Of a DNA stretch of 63,993 nucleotides, positions 51,183 to 62,549 are shown piece by piece (the stretch's first letter is position 1; every line of letters begins with the position of its first letter). The position numbers and the translations under genes were made by a program. The notes under the pieces were generated by a model, which searched no databases, had not been told where the DNA came from, and saw only the letters and a list, made by a program, of their open reading frames with translations. The stretch is taken from contig JAGFNK010000303.1 in the NCBI GenBank assembly GCA_025769875.1, forward strand, positions 1 to 63,993. Reading direction: 5' to 3'. Origin of the DNA: Russula earlei. Its lineage: Eukaryota > Basidiomycota > Agaricomycetes > Russulales > Russulaceae.

Positions 51183-53176
51183 GTGACAGCTTGCACAGGC
51201 TTGGGACCAGCCCAAATGGAAGCAATTGTTGATCACAATCATGAGAAAACTGGTGAGCGTGACTCGGACTCAGCGGCCGCCTCCATTTACGTGAAGACGG
51301 CACTTAGTGCCATGTTTGCAAAGTCGTATGACACGGGTCAGAAGGGTCAGTTCATCGAGATCTGGCTGGATCATATAAAGGTGAGCAAATATTTTCAACA
51401 TCTCACTTGTTGCTCATGCCTCGCAATTTGGGGTCAAAGTCCTCAGCAAAGTCATTGCACTCTTCACTTCAGACTTTGGCATCAACCTCTTCCTTTGCCA
51501 GTGCAGTCAAGTCGAGCACCAAGGCACTCCAGCATGGAGTCAAACGTAGCATCACAAATGGCTCGAAGGCAATCACCCAGCCTCTCAAGTGCGCAAAGCA
51601 TGTGGCATCCAATGCCACCTCCACACCCGTTGAAAGCAAACAAGAAGTGGAGCAAGCACTGACGATGGATGATCATATGAGTATCAGCAGCAACGGCGCA
51701 ACTGGCGATGCTATCGAGATTGAATCAGATAACGAGGAGCTTGAAAAAGACCTACATATGTCGTTTCATTATCATTTTTTACCTCTTTTGCTTACTTGGA
51801 CACTAGAAGACGCAAAGAAGTCATGGCGGTCCCCCATCTACACGTTTTTCAAGCCCGACATCTCTATTCAAATTCACAAAAACCGCGTCTCCCACTTCTT
51901 CACCTGTTTGTCAAAACATTGCAAGACAGGCTCGAAAGGCGTTCAGCGCTATCAAGATAAGGGCGACAAATCTTCAACTGCAAATCTCAAGCACCACGCC
52001 ATCCGATGCTTTGGCGAGGACGCAGTGAATGCAGCTATGAAGGGCAAGGCTGCTAGTGAAGGCCGCACTGGCAACATATTTGCAGCATTTGCCTGCCAAG
52101 GACAGCGGCCTGTCACGTACTCGCATCAAGCACACACAAACACAGAATTTCGGTAAGTAGTACTTATTATCAGCTAAATGCTCTATTCTAAACACGTTGA
52201 ACAGCACGCACATTGCAAAATGGGTGGCAGAATGCAACCGTCCTCTGCAAATTGTCTCTGATCCTGAGCTCATCGATATTTTCAAGACCAGGGCAACCCA
52301 ACCGTAAAGTTCCATGTCCAAACACGGTTCGACATGATGTCAAGGCCGCATACATCAAGTGCCGTGAACGGATAAGCAAACTACTGCGAGAACACCCAGG
52401 TCGCATTCACTTCACGACCGATTGTTGGACTTCAACCAACCACCGTGCGTTCGTTGCCTGGACTGTACACCTTGAGCATCAAGGTGCCATGCTAGTTTTC
52501 TTACTCAATATCATTGAGGTTCCGGAATCTCATACGGGTATAGCTTTGGCAAAGGCCTTTCAGAAGATGCTCGAAACATTTGGACTCCAAGATTGTATTC
52601 TGACCATAAACGCTGACAATGGATCTGCGAACGACACGCAGACCAAAGCTCTCACAATGATGGAGAACTCTTTTGATGGACAAAACCGTGTCCGCTGTTT
52701 CAATCACACTCTGCATCTCTCAGCCAAAGCCCTCGTCAGCCCATTCAACACTGCATTAGCTGGCGTATCCGATAACAATGATGATGTTGGTGAAGATGGT
52801 GCACTCGATGAAGAAGACGAGGACAAAGACGAAGATGAGGATGAGGACGAGGACGAAGATGAAGACGGATCGGATGTACCGGATGAGGATAATGATGATG
52901 ATGGTATTGATGAACTTGAGAACCTAGACGAGGAGAAGAAGGAAGAGATCATGGAAACTACAGCTACTGTTCGTCAAATCGTGATGAAGGTATGTACTAT
53001 CTTAGTTGTTCCCCGGGACTCAGAGTAACCACTGATCTTGATTCAATAGCTTCGTCATCTGTCATTCACTCAACAACTATCACTCTCCCAAAGTGGCACA
53101 AGTGTTGCAAGGAGCTCGGACTCAAGCCGCGCCTCATGCCGCATGATGTTGTGACACGCTGGAATTCGACGTACTA
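51183..53176 (+). pseudogene. hAT transposase, element hAT2 (split by Tc1)
   Basis: Multi-exon gene. Introns: one begins at 51381 (GTGAGC); 52153-52204 (52 bp, GTAAGT...ACAG); 52990-53049 (60 bp, GTATGT...ATAG). The N-terminal half has a BED-like region (STANLKHHAIRCFGEDAVNA with AFACQGQRPVTYSHQAHTNT). The core reads HFTTDCWTSTNHRAFVAWTV, FGLQDCILTINADNGSAND and RVRCFNHTLHLSAKALVSPF, typical hAT blocks with DCWTS and C-x2-H. An Asp/Glu run (52805-52935) follows, then LPKWHKCCKELGLKPRLMPH and DVVTRWNSTY. The frame is cut at 53176 by the Tc1 element. The C-terminal dimerisation part is not found beyond it. A stop near 52305 and a frame change near 53060 disable it. Confidence 0.88.
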
Positions 53177-53390
53177 CAGTGACCCAAAAAACTGTTCAAA
53201 TGTTTTGTACAGTTTCATTGTATTAACCATATCTAGAGAACCACTGCAGTTGATAACATGTTAGTGGGCTTGTTTTAAAGCTCTACATCATAGCTTTGTA
53301 ATAAAATACTATATATACTATGAACATAATTATGTAAGAAGATATAAGGTATTTCTTCCAGTGTATCCATTTGAACAGTTTTTTTGCCTT
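53177..53390. repeat. Left terminal inverted repeat of the Tc1 element
   Basis: The outer 26 bp match the right end perfectly. Beyond that the match continues with scattered differences through AGAGAACCACTGCAG, AGCTCTACATCATAGCTTTG and AGATATAAGG to CCATTTGAACAGTTTTT. Confidence 0.9.
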
Positions 53391-53418
53391 AGTATCTAAA
53401 TAGGGTATATGCCAAAAA

Positions 53419-54434
53419 TTAGTAGTTTGTGTATCCTCCATTTGCTTTGAACACCTCTTCCACCCTCCTAGGCATACTTTCTATCAAATTCTGCACAACA
53501 ATTTGATCAATGGCCTCCCATTCCAGCTGTGTGCGCTCCCAAAGTTCATTGATTCCCTTAGGGGGTGTTGGATAAGCTGCAAGCCTCTTTTTGAGATGAG
53601 CCCAAAGATGCTCAATAGGATTGAGGTCTGGGGATTGAGCTGGCCAGTCCATGACCTGAATTCTGTGGTCTTGGAACCAAGATGTGGCAAGCCTGCTCTT
53701 GTGGATAGAGGCATTGTCCTGTTAAAAGAGGGTATCTCTGCATTTCTTCTTGAAATACTTGATAGATGCAAGTAGTTCATCCTCCAAAATGCTGCAATAA
53801 AGTTCAGCATCCATCCTTCCATCAATCTTTGCTGCATGCCCAACTCCTTCCCAAGACATGCAGCCCCACAACATCAAGGAACCTCCTCCATGTTTGACTG
53901 TTAGCTGAACAAGGCATTCAGAAAGGTGCTCTCCTCTTTTTTTCCAAGCCCATTTCTTGCCATCTGAGCTCATACGATTGATTTGGTCTCATCTGACCAA
54001 ATTACCCTCTTCCAGTCCTCCACAGTCCAGTATAGGTACTTTTCTGCAAAGTCCTTTCTGGCCCTATAGTGACTTGGTTTAAGGTAAGGCCTCTTCTTCT
54101 TTGTAACTGCCTTCAAGCCTGCCTTGTTAAGGTAGTTTCGAATGGTCTGATTGGAGATAGTGGACTCTTTGATGACCTCCAACCTTCTAGCAACCTGAGG
54201 AGCAGTATCTGCTTCTCCAGAGTTAAGAAGGCATGTGGCAAAGCAGATGTCAAGGTTAGAGAGCTTGGAAGGACGACCTCCAGAGGACTTTGGAAGATCA
54301 GGAAGGTATTTCTGGCAAATGTTGGTGATTGAACCAATGCTTCTGTGTGCTGCCTTGGCAATGTTATGAACTGAATGGTTGGCCTGGAGAAGGGAGATGA
54401 TGTAGTTGACTTCATGAGGAAGAAGAGACTTCAT
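53419..54434 (-). pseudogene. Tc1-type DD34E transposase, two defects
   Basis: Minus strand. It begins MKSLLPHEVNYIISLLQANH with helix-turn-helix pairs (SVHNIAKAAHRSIGSITNIC and RRLEVIKESTISNQTIRNYL). The catalytic domain shows VIWSDETK (Asp), QDNASIHKSRLATSWF (Asp) and DWPAQSPDLNPIEHLWAHLK (Glu), with 34 residues between the last two. A single-base loss at about 53975 (after DETK) and a TAA at about 53724-53726 (TLF-stop-QDNA) interrupt an otherwise complete gene of about 338 codons. The family excises and reinserts the element at TA sites. Confidence 0.95.
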
Positions 54435-54584
54435 GATGTTGTTGGTGAAGAAGAAGCAGCTGTTTTTGGCTTATTTGCACATGGTTTGAGTTTATTATAG
54501 GTCACATGACCTCCATGTTCAATTTTAGCCCTCTGGGAAAAGAATATGAATCTCAAACTGAGAAATAATGAATTCACTGACCAA

Positions 54585-54796
54585 GGCCAAAAACTGTTCA
54601 AATGGGTACACCAGCAAACACACCTTATATCTTCCTAAATAATTATGCTTATGCTGTATAAAGTATACCATTACAAAGCTATGATGTAGAGCTTGAAAAC
54701 AAAACCTAGTTACATATTATTAGCTGCAGTGGTTCTTTAGATATGGTTGATACAATGAAAATGTTCAAAACATTTGAACAGTTTTTTGGGTCACTG
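54585..54796. repeat. Right terminal inverted repeat of the Tc1 element
   Basis: Inverted partner of 53177-53390. Confidence 0.9.
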
Positions 54797-54798
54797 TA

Positions 54799-55249
54799 CT
54801 AACACTGCTCCGCCTGCACAATTCTTGGTCCTTACAGGATCGGTGATACTCAATGCCAAATTCACACAAACCGGTTGATTGTGCATCTCCGGAAACCCCA
54901 TTAGACTCCCTACACACCACACTCACTTCACCTTACCCCGCATCACACAGCCAGATCCCCTCATTCCGCCTCACCGCACACAGCCTGTACATCATGCCAA
55001 ACTCACTCGGCACCATCGGGACACTCCATCTGTTCCCCGCATCCACTCTCATTTAGACATTCTGGGTCTTGCTCGCGTCCGCGTCCGAAATATCTCGGAG
55101 GGACTGCGCACGCAGATCCGAGAGGGCGCTTGTCGCATACGGCTTGGCTACAGCGGAATAGATCTAGAGGCTACATATCGGGAAAGCCCCCTTTATCGGA
55201 ATCTGCCGACAGGTGGCAAGTCGCGTATCCATATGTGATCGGCGCACTT
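54799..55249. other. Stretch between Tc1 and copia-D, no gene recognised
   Basis: It should continue hAT2 across the Tc1 insertion, but the hAT pattern expected after RWNSTY is not seen, so hAT2 is truncated near here. The second half probably belongs to decayed copia-D. Confidence 0.4.
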
Positions 55250-56157
55250 GCGTAAACTGGTACCTGGGATCTCAATGATCTTATTGATCTTATCAGCATG
55301 GGTGTGTTAAGCACACAAATCCGTCAAGAGATTTCGCGCGCCCTTCTAATTGCATAGGGGTTCACCCAAGTCGAAGGCATTGTAGTTGATGAAACCTTCT
55401 CACCAGTAGCCAGGTCCGAGTCTTAGCGACTCTTTATTAGCGTTGATCACGCTATAGGATTGGGAGATCCGAAGACGTCCAGTCGGCGTCCCTCTTCGGC
55501 TCACTGGGTGATGAAGATTAGATTCATTTGGAGCAACCGCAAGGTTTCATCACACCAAAAGCACTTATCTGGTCTTACACAGACCTATCATACATGGGAT
55601 TTATGCTCTCATGGAGTCCTTAGTGGCTCACGTTCACTCGCACGCATTCTCATGCGGGTATGTCATCGCCAAGACGTGGGGGGATCGCATTATCATTTTA
55701 TCATTTCATCATTATCCTCTGTGTCGATGACGTTACTATCTTAGGCGACTCTCACAGTTTCCACGCCCACCTCTGCGGGCATACACCTCACACATCTATC
55801 TTTGTCTACGTGCTACGAGTTGACAGATCTAGGCGAGATCGCGTCATACCTTGGGATCCGCATTTCACGTGATCGCTCGGCTAACACAGACATCGATCAA
55901 TCAAGGTACATCTCGGATTGCTTCGGGATGGCGGATTCCACTCCACTCCTGTAATCTCGGAGGTCTCACCTCGGGATGGCAGACTTCTGCTCCGCTTTCG
56001 CATTCCGCTCCGTTCCGACGCGGAAACGCAGTTGATCAAGCACTCCGGAGAAGCAACACCTATGAAGACTAGGCAATATCAGCGTTCTATTGGAAGCCTC
56101 CTCTATGTGCACATCTGGACGCGTTTACACACTTCCTTTGCAGTCTCTCGACTGTAA
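55250..56157 (+). pseudogene. copia-D reverse transcriptase and connection, heavily decayed
   Basis: Fragments in changing frames: GTWDLNDLIDL, then GFTQVEGIVVDETFSPVARS (55360-55425), CHRQDVGGSHYHF (55660 on), and QYQRSIGSLLYVHIWTRL then HTSFAV (56070-56150). Between the last two, IDQSRYIS- and FGMADST-like pieces are readable (55890-55945). The same order occurs in copia-B (YHRQDAGGST, IDQSRYILEI, YYQRIIGSLLYVQIGTRPDI), so copia-D is a relative. RNase H is not readable, and the sequence from 56140 to 56290 instead holds a short repeat of CAGTCTCTCGACTG. Confidence 0.8.
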
Positions 56158-56290
56158 GCTCACACGCATTCACACACTTTCTCTTGCAGTCTCTCGACTG
56201 TGCGTTCATACGCGTCCACACGCGTTCACCCTTCCTTTTGGAGTCTTTCGACTCACAGTCTCTGGACTCACCCACTTTTCATTCATTTGC
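56140..56290. repeat. Short irregular repeat of CAGTCTCTCGACTG
   Basis: Near-copies at 56141, 56190, 56238 and 56257 (TTTGCAGTCTCTCGACTGTAA, CTTGCAGTCTCTCGACTGTGC, TTTGGAGTCTTTCGACTCACA, CAGTCTCTGGACTCAC), about 50 bases apart or less. It replaces the expected RNase H region of copia-D. Confidence 0.7.
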
Positions 56291-56420
56291 AGTCCTATCT
56301 TATCAGGACGTCTACGCACTGATAGTCCACTTCGCTGCACGCCCACACGCGACTCCAGTCTTTTGTGTCACTGGATCAGATCTTATCTCGCATCGACCGA
56401 CTGTATCAATCATGGGGGGA

Positions 56421-56906
56421 TGTTGAGATTACCACTGCTTTGGGCAGTCTGATGTAATCACAGCCCAGTCGCATTAACACGTCGGCTCCCACGGACCGGG
56501 CGCTCTCGGCTCACGCGTCGCTCACGTGTCGGATCAGCCCGGACCGGCTCAGCTCAGATGCTGCAGCCTGCGTATGTTACAATGATAAGTTAATTGATGA
56601 CAATCGGTAGCTACTAACGACTGATCCTTTATGATACAAGTTGGTAGTTATGATTACTTTGCTTAGAGACGCTTTCGCGTATTTAAGAGGCACTCAATTA
56701 GCTAGATTGCTTCAGTTTTGTCTTACACAAACTGAAGTGAGTACTTACTGTTTCCTATCTTATCTATCACATCTAATCACGCGTTGTAGATATCCTTTGA
56801 TAGGTATTACTGATTTACAGTTTTGTCTTACACAAACTGAAATATCTTTGATAGATCTTAAGGATCTTATCGCTCTTATCATAACCTGCGCCCATCTGCT
56901 TCAACA
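56421..56906 (+). repeat. 3' LTR of copia-D
   Basis: 486 bp, TGTTGAGATTACC...CTTCAACA, preceded by the polypurine tract CATGGGGGGA (56411-56420). It matches the solo LTR at 18716-19206. No 5' LTR is present in the window. Confidence 0.92.
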
Positions 56907-56999
56907 AAAGAAGGGGGAAGAACGAAAACGCACTCAAAGGGTGAGACACCCATTGACTGCCTTGATGACTGCGTCATCACCGCAGTGCTGCCCGGGCCG

Positions 57000-58195
57000 T
57001 TGCTGTGAGATGGGGTACAAACACGAACACGGGAATGGTCATGCACAAAAAACCCCGCTTGCAAAGTGGGCAAACTTTGCATGGTTTTCAGGGTCGGGGA
57101 AGGACGCAAGGTAGAGCTGAGGAGGCAGAGGAAAAAAAATAAAGAAAGGGTGAAAACGCACGAAATGCGTGTCACACACATGCTCCACTCCTCAGCGTTC
57201 TGATGGCTGTGACATCGCCGTGGCGCAGGCCATTCTGTTGCTGTGAGAAGAGGTTAAAAGAGCGAGTAAAAAATAAAATAAAAAAGATCAAACGCACTGG
57301 GTTCATGGTTGCACAGGATAGTGTTCATGGCCATTTTGGTCTTGCACTGGAGTCGCCATGCGTGCTGGAGGAGATTGTGAAGCAGTGGGCATTGAGGTGC
57401 AATGGAATGTGTGATGATGGGAGAGCAAGAGAAATTTCGCCAGGGTGGATGTGCCATCATCACGGCCATGGGCACGTCGCCATCACGGCGGCCAGATCGT
57501 CACAGTGGCCATGGGCCATGCTCATGATTCGTGGCCATCGCGAGGTCGCCATGGCCATGCCCGAGTCGTCGTCATCGTCGTGAGAGGAGGGGAATGGGGG
57601 CCAGTGGGTGGAGTGCTTCGCCAGGGCAAATGTGCCGTCGTCATGGCCATGAGCACACCACCGTCATGGCGGCCAGATCGTCACAGTGGCCATGGGCCAC
57701 GCTCACGATTCATGGCCGTCGCGAGGGCACTATGGCCATGCCTGAGTCATCGTCATCGTCATCAATGCAGTGACACAGGATATGGGAGTGGGAAGCAGCT
57801 TGAGTGGTAGTAAGGAGAGGGAGAGGATGAGAGAGAACGCATGAAAACGAACAAAAAACGCACCTGCGGAAACAACAGCTCGCAGGAAAACTCCAATGAG
57901 GCCAGTGAAATTTTGAGGAAACCGGGGTTTTGAGAGTCTTGAACTGGGACCTTGGGGAAGGAAGAGTGGGAAGGAAAGGGGAAAGAGAGGAAGAGGGAAG
58001 GCAGAGAGAGGAAGGACGGCAGAACAAAAAAACGAATGCGCGTTCGTAAAACGAAAACGCCGCAGCTGAAAGAATTTTTCATTGCTTAGTAAACTTAAAG
58101 ATCCATTTAAGGAAATTCTTGGTAAGCAAAAGCGTCCAAATGGAGGCAGCTCGGGGTGGACCCTGACTCTCTGTTCTCATTTTAATTAGTTGACA
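57000..58195 (+). repeat. Direct duplication, copy 1
   Basis: Aligns in order with 60925-62125: GCTTGCAAAG at 57058 and 60960, CTCCACTCCTCAGCGT at 57182 and 61068, the GTCGCCATGGCCATG block at 57542 and 61441, and TTCATTGCTTAGTAAA at 58078 and 62013. The offset drifts from about 3.89 to 3.94 kb, as expected with small indels. Confidence 0.82.
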
Positions 58196-58204
58196 AGCTG
58201 AAGC

Positions 58205-58800
58205 TTGCTTGGGCTTCGCCCAAGGGGTGCGCCTTCGGCGGCCATGAGCAATCTCTTCATGTGTAATCCTTTTTTGGATAAAGGAGAGGAGGTATATCAT
58301 AATCTCACAATTATCATCATGTGTAATCCTGTTTACTTATAAGGCCCATTTTAGCAGTTATATTGGTGATCTCTGAAAAATCCTTGAGTTTCAAATGTTT
58401 CACTTTGGGTTCAAAACTTTGTTTCTAAAAGGCCCTAATATGCCTTTAGTATCACTCATTACTGGGTATAATCCCTTTTTGAGTGAATGTGTAATCTTCA
58501 TGTCATCTAGTAGAACAATCCATATCAATATACTAAATCTCAACCAAAAACAGAGCTCTCACCATGATCCTATCAAAGACAGTAATTCATATGGCCAAGT
58601 CAACTGCCAATCAGTATGTGTCTTTGATGTTAATCACTCAACCAACCATAGTGCTACAGCTCAGCCCAGTTAAAGGGATATAGATTCAAATCATTTATCA
58701 ATGGAAAATAAAAAATCATTACATCCACTGAAAGTAACATAGTCAACTGGATTGCATTTGGTGTGATACATCCACATTGTGAAGGAAATGGGCTGAGAGC
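58205..58800. other. AT-rich island inside the satellite block
   Basis: About 600 bp without the purine-rich phrases. The phrase TCATGTGTAATCCT occurs twice (58257 and 58318). No gene recognised. Confidence 0.5.
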
Positions 58801-60924
58801 TGGCCAAGAAAACACAACTCGACGTGACATCGCAAGCGCGGGAAACCGTCACGTGCCATCAGGGTCTCGGGGTGTGGGAATTGGCCGGTCGCGTGTCGAA
58901 GGAGGCTGAAAACTAAGGATAGGGAAGAGGGTATTTAGAAAACTGAAACAGGAAAGAAAAGGAAAAAGCACGCACACACGGGGAAAAGAAAGCCAGCTGG
59001 AACAGGTCAAGCGCAATAATCGCAGATCGTTGAACATTCGAGTGACTTGTCATTTGAGGCCGAGCTTGATGGTGGTATTATCGTTGCGGACCTGGCGTGC
59101 TGTTACTATGACAGGAGAAATCGAGAGTAATCGAGAAGGAAAAAAAAAAAAAAGGAAACGCGTACAGGCCACTGTGGTGCCGTCCTCGCGTTTTGCAGCA
59201 AATGAGTAGAAATTTTAAAAAATGCACCGAGCCCGCGAAACGAAAACGCATCGCGCGCACTGGAGTTGGGTAGAGGAGATGGGAGGAGGGGGAGGACGGA
59301 GGACAGGACAGGACAGGGATGCGGAATGCGTCGTGGTCGCGCGACCCCTAACGCGCGAGAACGCGAGAATGTCGCGCACGGGAAGCACAGTTGTGTGCCA
59401 TTCGGGGTTCATGCACACCCCACCGTCGTTGGCCAGGGCCGCGCGAGGGATTTGAAAGCGGTGAGAACGGCCCATTTTGGCGTGCAAATGGCCGCGTCCA
59501 TGCGATGCGTTGACCCGTCGCTCACAGGAGGCCCTTTTTGGCGGCGTGGGTCAACCGGAGCAGAGGGGAGGGGAGAGGAACGCCGCGCTCGGGAACTGGC
59601 ATGTATAGGAGCTGGAGAGGAAAAGAAAATATCAAAAATCGTATAGAAATGAAAACGAAAAAACGCACGCGGTCGTGGCCATCGCGAGGTAGTCATATCC
59701 ATGGCCGAGTCGTCATGGTCACCACTGCAGGGGAATGGGTGCCATTGGGTGGGAGAGCGCTGCCGTGAGTGCCATAAGGACATCGCCTTGAAGCCCAACA
59801 GGGAACTGTGTATTGGGAAGGAGAGGATGAGAGAGCGTGTGAAGAAGTGAAAGAAAAAAGAAAAACGCGCACCGGGTTCGTGATTCCACTGAATTGTTCT
59901 AGTGGCCATTTTGATCATGGTCTGGCGTTGACCCCATGGGCGGCGTTGACCGGTCTTGGACGTCCAGAGAGGGTGGGGTGGAGGAGAGGGCGGAGGAGAG
60001 GAAAAAGGGGAAGAGAGAAGCGCGCGCTCGCTTGAGCATTCGAGAATTCGACGACGTCAATAAGGCGTGCTTGACATTCGAAGTGCCGTCGCAGCACCGT
60101 GCATCGCTCTCGGGCGGTACGCCGTGCCGTGTCACTGTAAGAACCGGTCAGAAAGAGCAATCCAAATGGAAAGAAAAAAAAACGCACCGGATGATGGAAA
60201 CTGGCAGGTTGGGTCTCAGTGAGAGATTCGAGGCAGAGGAGAAAGGACCCGCGAAAACGAAAACGAACGACGCACGGGTGCCACGCAATGGACACGGGAA
60301 AACACCTGTCACATGCACCACTTGAGGCCGAGCTTGACGGCTGTATTATCGCCGTGGCCCATAGCTGTGCTGTCACTGGCCTGCATGCTGGAACCGGCAC
60401 TTGCGTTCCTTGATTCGCAACTAAATCTGAGTGAGAACTCGCATGAAATGAAAGAAAAAACAAAAGCAAAAGCAATAACGCACGCACAGAGCTTAACGCG
60501 CGAAACTCGCGCACGCGGGAAAACACGACATAAACCCATAGACACCCATTGAACCCTCGCGAGCGCCTTGACGACTGCGTCATCATTGCGGTCCTGGCCG
60601 TTCTGTTGTTGTGAGAAGGGGAGTAAAAAAAAAAAAACAAAGCGCACCAAGTTCGTGGTCACGCAGGATTGTTTTCAAGGCCGTTGGGTGTTGTAGTGGT
60701 CTTGGCCTGGAGTCGCCACGTGTGCTGGAGTCGATTCGCAGGGCAGAGGGCATTGAGATGCATAGGAAGTCGAGAAAGAAAAAAAATTGCCAGAAAAAAA
60801 CGCGCGCGCATGCACCTGTTACAGACAGAATCTGGTTGAGGAACCATCTGGCATTGGCTGTTAGTCTTGCAGGAAGCGAGGCGGGAAGGGCAGGAAGGAG
60901 GGAAAGAGGGAGAGAAAGCAAAAA

Positions 60925-62125
60925 AAAGAGTACATGCGATGGTCACGCGCGAAAAACGCTGCTTGCAAAGCGGGCGAACTTGGCACGGTTTTCGGGGTCA
61001 GGGAAAGACACAAATTAGAGCTGAGGAGACAGAGTGAAATCGCACGAAATGGGTGTCCCACGCATGGACCACTCCTCAGCGTCTTGACGGCTGTCATCGC
61101 CATGGCGATGTACGTGCTGTCACTGTGAGAAAGGGTTAGAAAAAGTGCGACGGAAAAAAAGAATCAAAAAACGAAAGGAACATGAAACGCGCACCGGAAT
61201 CGCGCGAGAGGTTTTGATGGCCACTGGGTGTGCTTGAGGTCCTGGCTCGGAGTGGTCACCCATGCTGGAAGGCTTGTGCAAAACAATGGGCATGAAAGTG
61301 CAGGGGAACGCGAGAGGGTGGGAGAGCAAGCAAGAGAAAGCTTCGCCTGCCGTCGTCACGGCCATGGGCACGTCGCCGTCACAGCGGCCAGATCGTCACA
61401 GTGGCCATGGGCCATGCTCACGATTCGTGGCCGTCGCGAGGTCGCCATGGCCATGGCTGAGTCGCCGTCATCGTCACAGCCGCAGCATGGAGGTGCAGGG
61501 GATGGCAAGAAGGTGGGAGAGAAAGAGTGAGTGGAGCCATGCCGTCGTCAAGGCCATGGGTACGTCGCCGTCACGGCGGCCAGATCATCACATTGGCTCA
61601 TGGGCCATGCTCAAGATTCGTGGCCGTCGCGACATCGCTGTGGCCATGCCCGAGTCGTGGTCATCGTCACCACTGCAGTGATACAGGAGGAGAGGGGGCA
61701 GGTTGAAGAGGAGCTTGTCAGGGGCCTTCTTGGAAGAAAACGGGTGATGGGAAGGAGAGGGGTGAGAGGATGAGAGATGCGCGCGAAAAAAAAAGAAACG
61801 AAAAACACACCGGAAACCACGGCTCATGGGAAAACTTGAACAACTTGAGAATAGCCAGTGAAAACTTGAGGAAGCTGGCAGCTTGGGAGTGTTGACCTGG
61901 GACCCTGGGGAAGAAAGAGTGGGAAGGCCATGAGGGGAAGGAGAGAACGAATGACGGCAAAGAAAAACGAAAGCGCGTCGTAAAACGAAGACGCTGCAGG
62001 TGAAAGAATTTTTTCATTGCTTAGTAAATTTAAGAATCCATTTAAGGGAATTCTTGGTAAGCGAAAGCGTCCAAATGGAGGCAGCTCGGGGTCGACCCTG
62101 ACTCTCTGTTCTCATTTTAATTAGT
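60925..62125 (+). repeat. Direct duplication, copy 2
   Basis: Partner of 57000-58195. Both copies end at CATTTTAATTAGTTGA, after which the flanks differ. Confidence 0.82.
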
Positions 62126-62130
62126 TGATA

Positions 62131-62325
62131 TATAGACAATTGAGTAAGGGGGGCCTAAGGCCCATGATACCAACTGAGAATTCTTGAACTTTGAACTTGA
62201 ACTTGAATTTTGGGATTTTCCAAGAGTGACTGGTGTGACAAGTGTGATATAAGTGACATGGCATATATGATAAACTAATAGGTTTTTTTTTAATATGAGT
62301 TTTTATTCACTTGTGATTTGCATAT
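62131..62325. other. AT-rich stretch
   Basis: Contains a small palindrome GGGCCTAAGGCCC (62151-62163) and short TTGAACTTGAA repeats. Nothing else recognised. Confidence 0.5.
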
Positions 62326-62471
62326 TGTCATGAACCAGTTTCCCAGAGGGAGCCCTTGAAGGACCCTTACTTAATAGAGGAAACCCAGCCTCCATGGTGC
62401 CACCCTGTTCACATGGGCAAAAGGGGTGAGTAGAGATGTCCACAATATCACACATGCATTGTCGTGTGAGC
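62326..62471 (+). repeat. Family E LTR, truncated 5' piece
   Basis: TGTCATGAACCAGTTTCCCAG... matches the first about 146 bases of family E, then leaves it at TGAGCAATAG. Confidence 0.88.
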
Positions 62472-62549
62472 AATAGTGAAGAAATTGGGTGAAGGTCCGA
62501 GGGTGCAACAATCAGTGCATGAGAGCGGGAGCTGAAGGAGACATGCAGA

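Larger units (their letters stand above)
53177..54796 (-). mobile_element. Tc1/mariner-type transposon
   Basis: 1620 bp with perfect 26-bp outer ends CAGTGACCCAAAAAACTGTT..., flanked by TA at 53175-53176 and 54797-54798. The similarity between the ends extends inward to about 210 bp (53177-53390 and 54585-54796), long for this superfamily. Each end has an inner copy of the CATTTGAACAGTTTTT motif, inverted relative to the outer one. One transposase gene lies on the minus strand. The insertion is inside the hAT2 gene. Confidence 0.96.
56907..62130. repeat. Satellite-like block of decayed, interspersed units
   Basis: Purine-rich DNA with recurring phrases: AAAAAACGCACCGGGTTCGTGG followed by GGCCATTTTGGTCTTGG and GGAGTCGCCACGTGTGCTGGAG (57295, 59870, 60640, 61190); GCTTGACGGCTGT-ATCGCCGTGG-CTGTCACTGTGAGAAG (56955, 57205, 59065, 60335, 60570, 61085); and GGCCAGATCGTCACAGTGGCCATGGGCCATGCTCA (57490, 57670, 61385, 61570). 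Unit order and length vary. No frame is conserved between units, and open frames here are composition artefacts. An AT-rich island lies at 58205-58800. Confidence 0.7.

Noticed and set aside
52704..52952. A Ser-rich open frame on the minus strand
   Set aside because: It is the reverse strand of the Asp/Glu run in the hAT2 transposase.
56907..62130. Several open frames of 100-240 codons in the satellite block
   Set aside because: They are not kept between repeated units, overlap on both strands, and follow the purine-rich composition.
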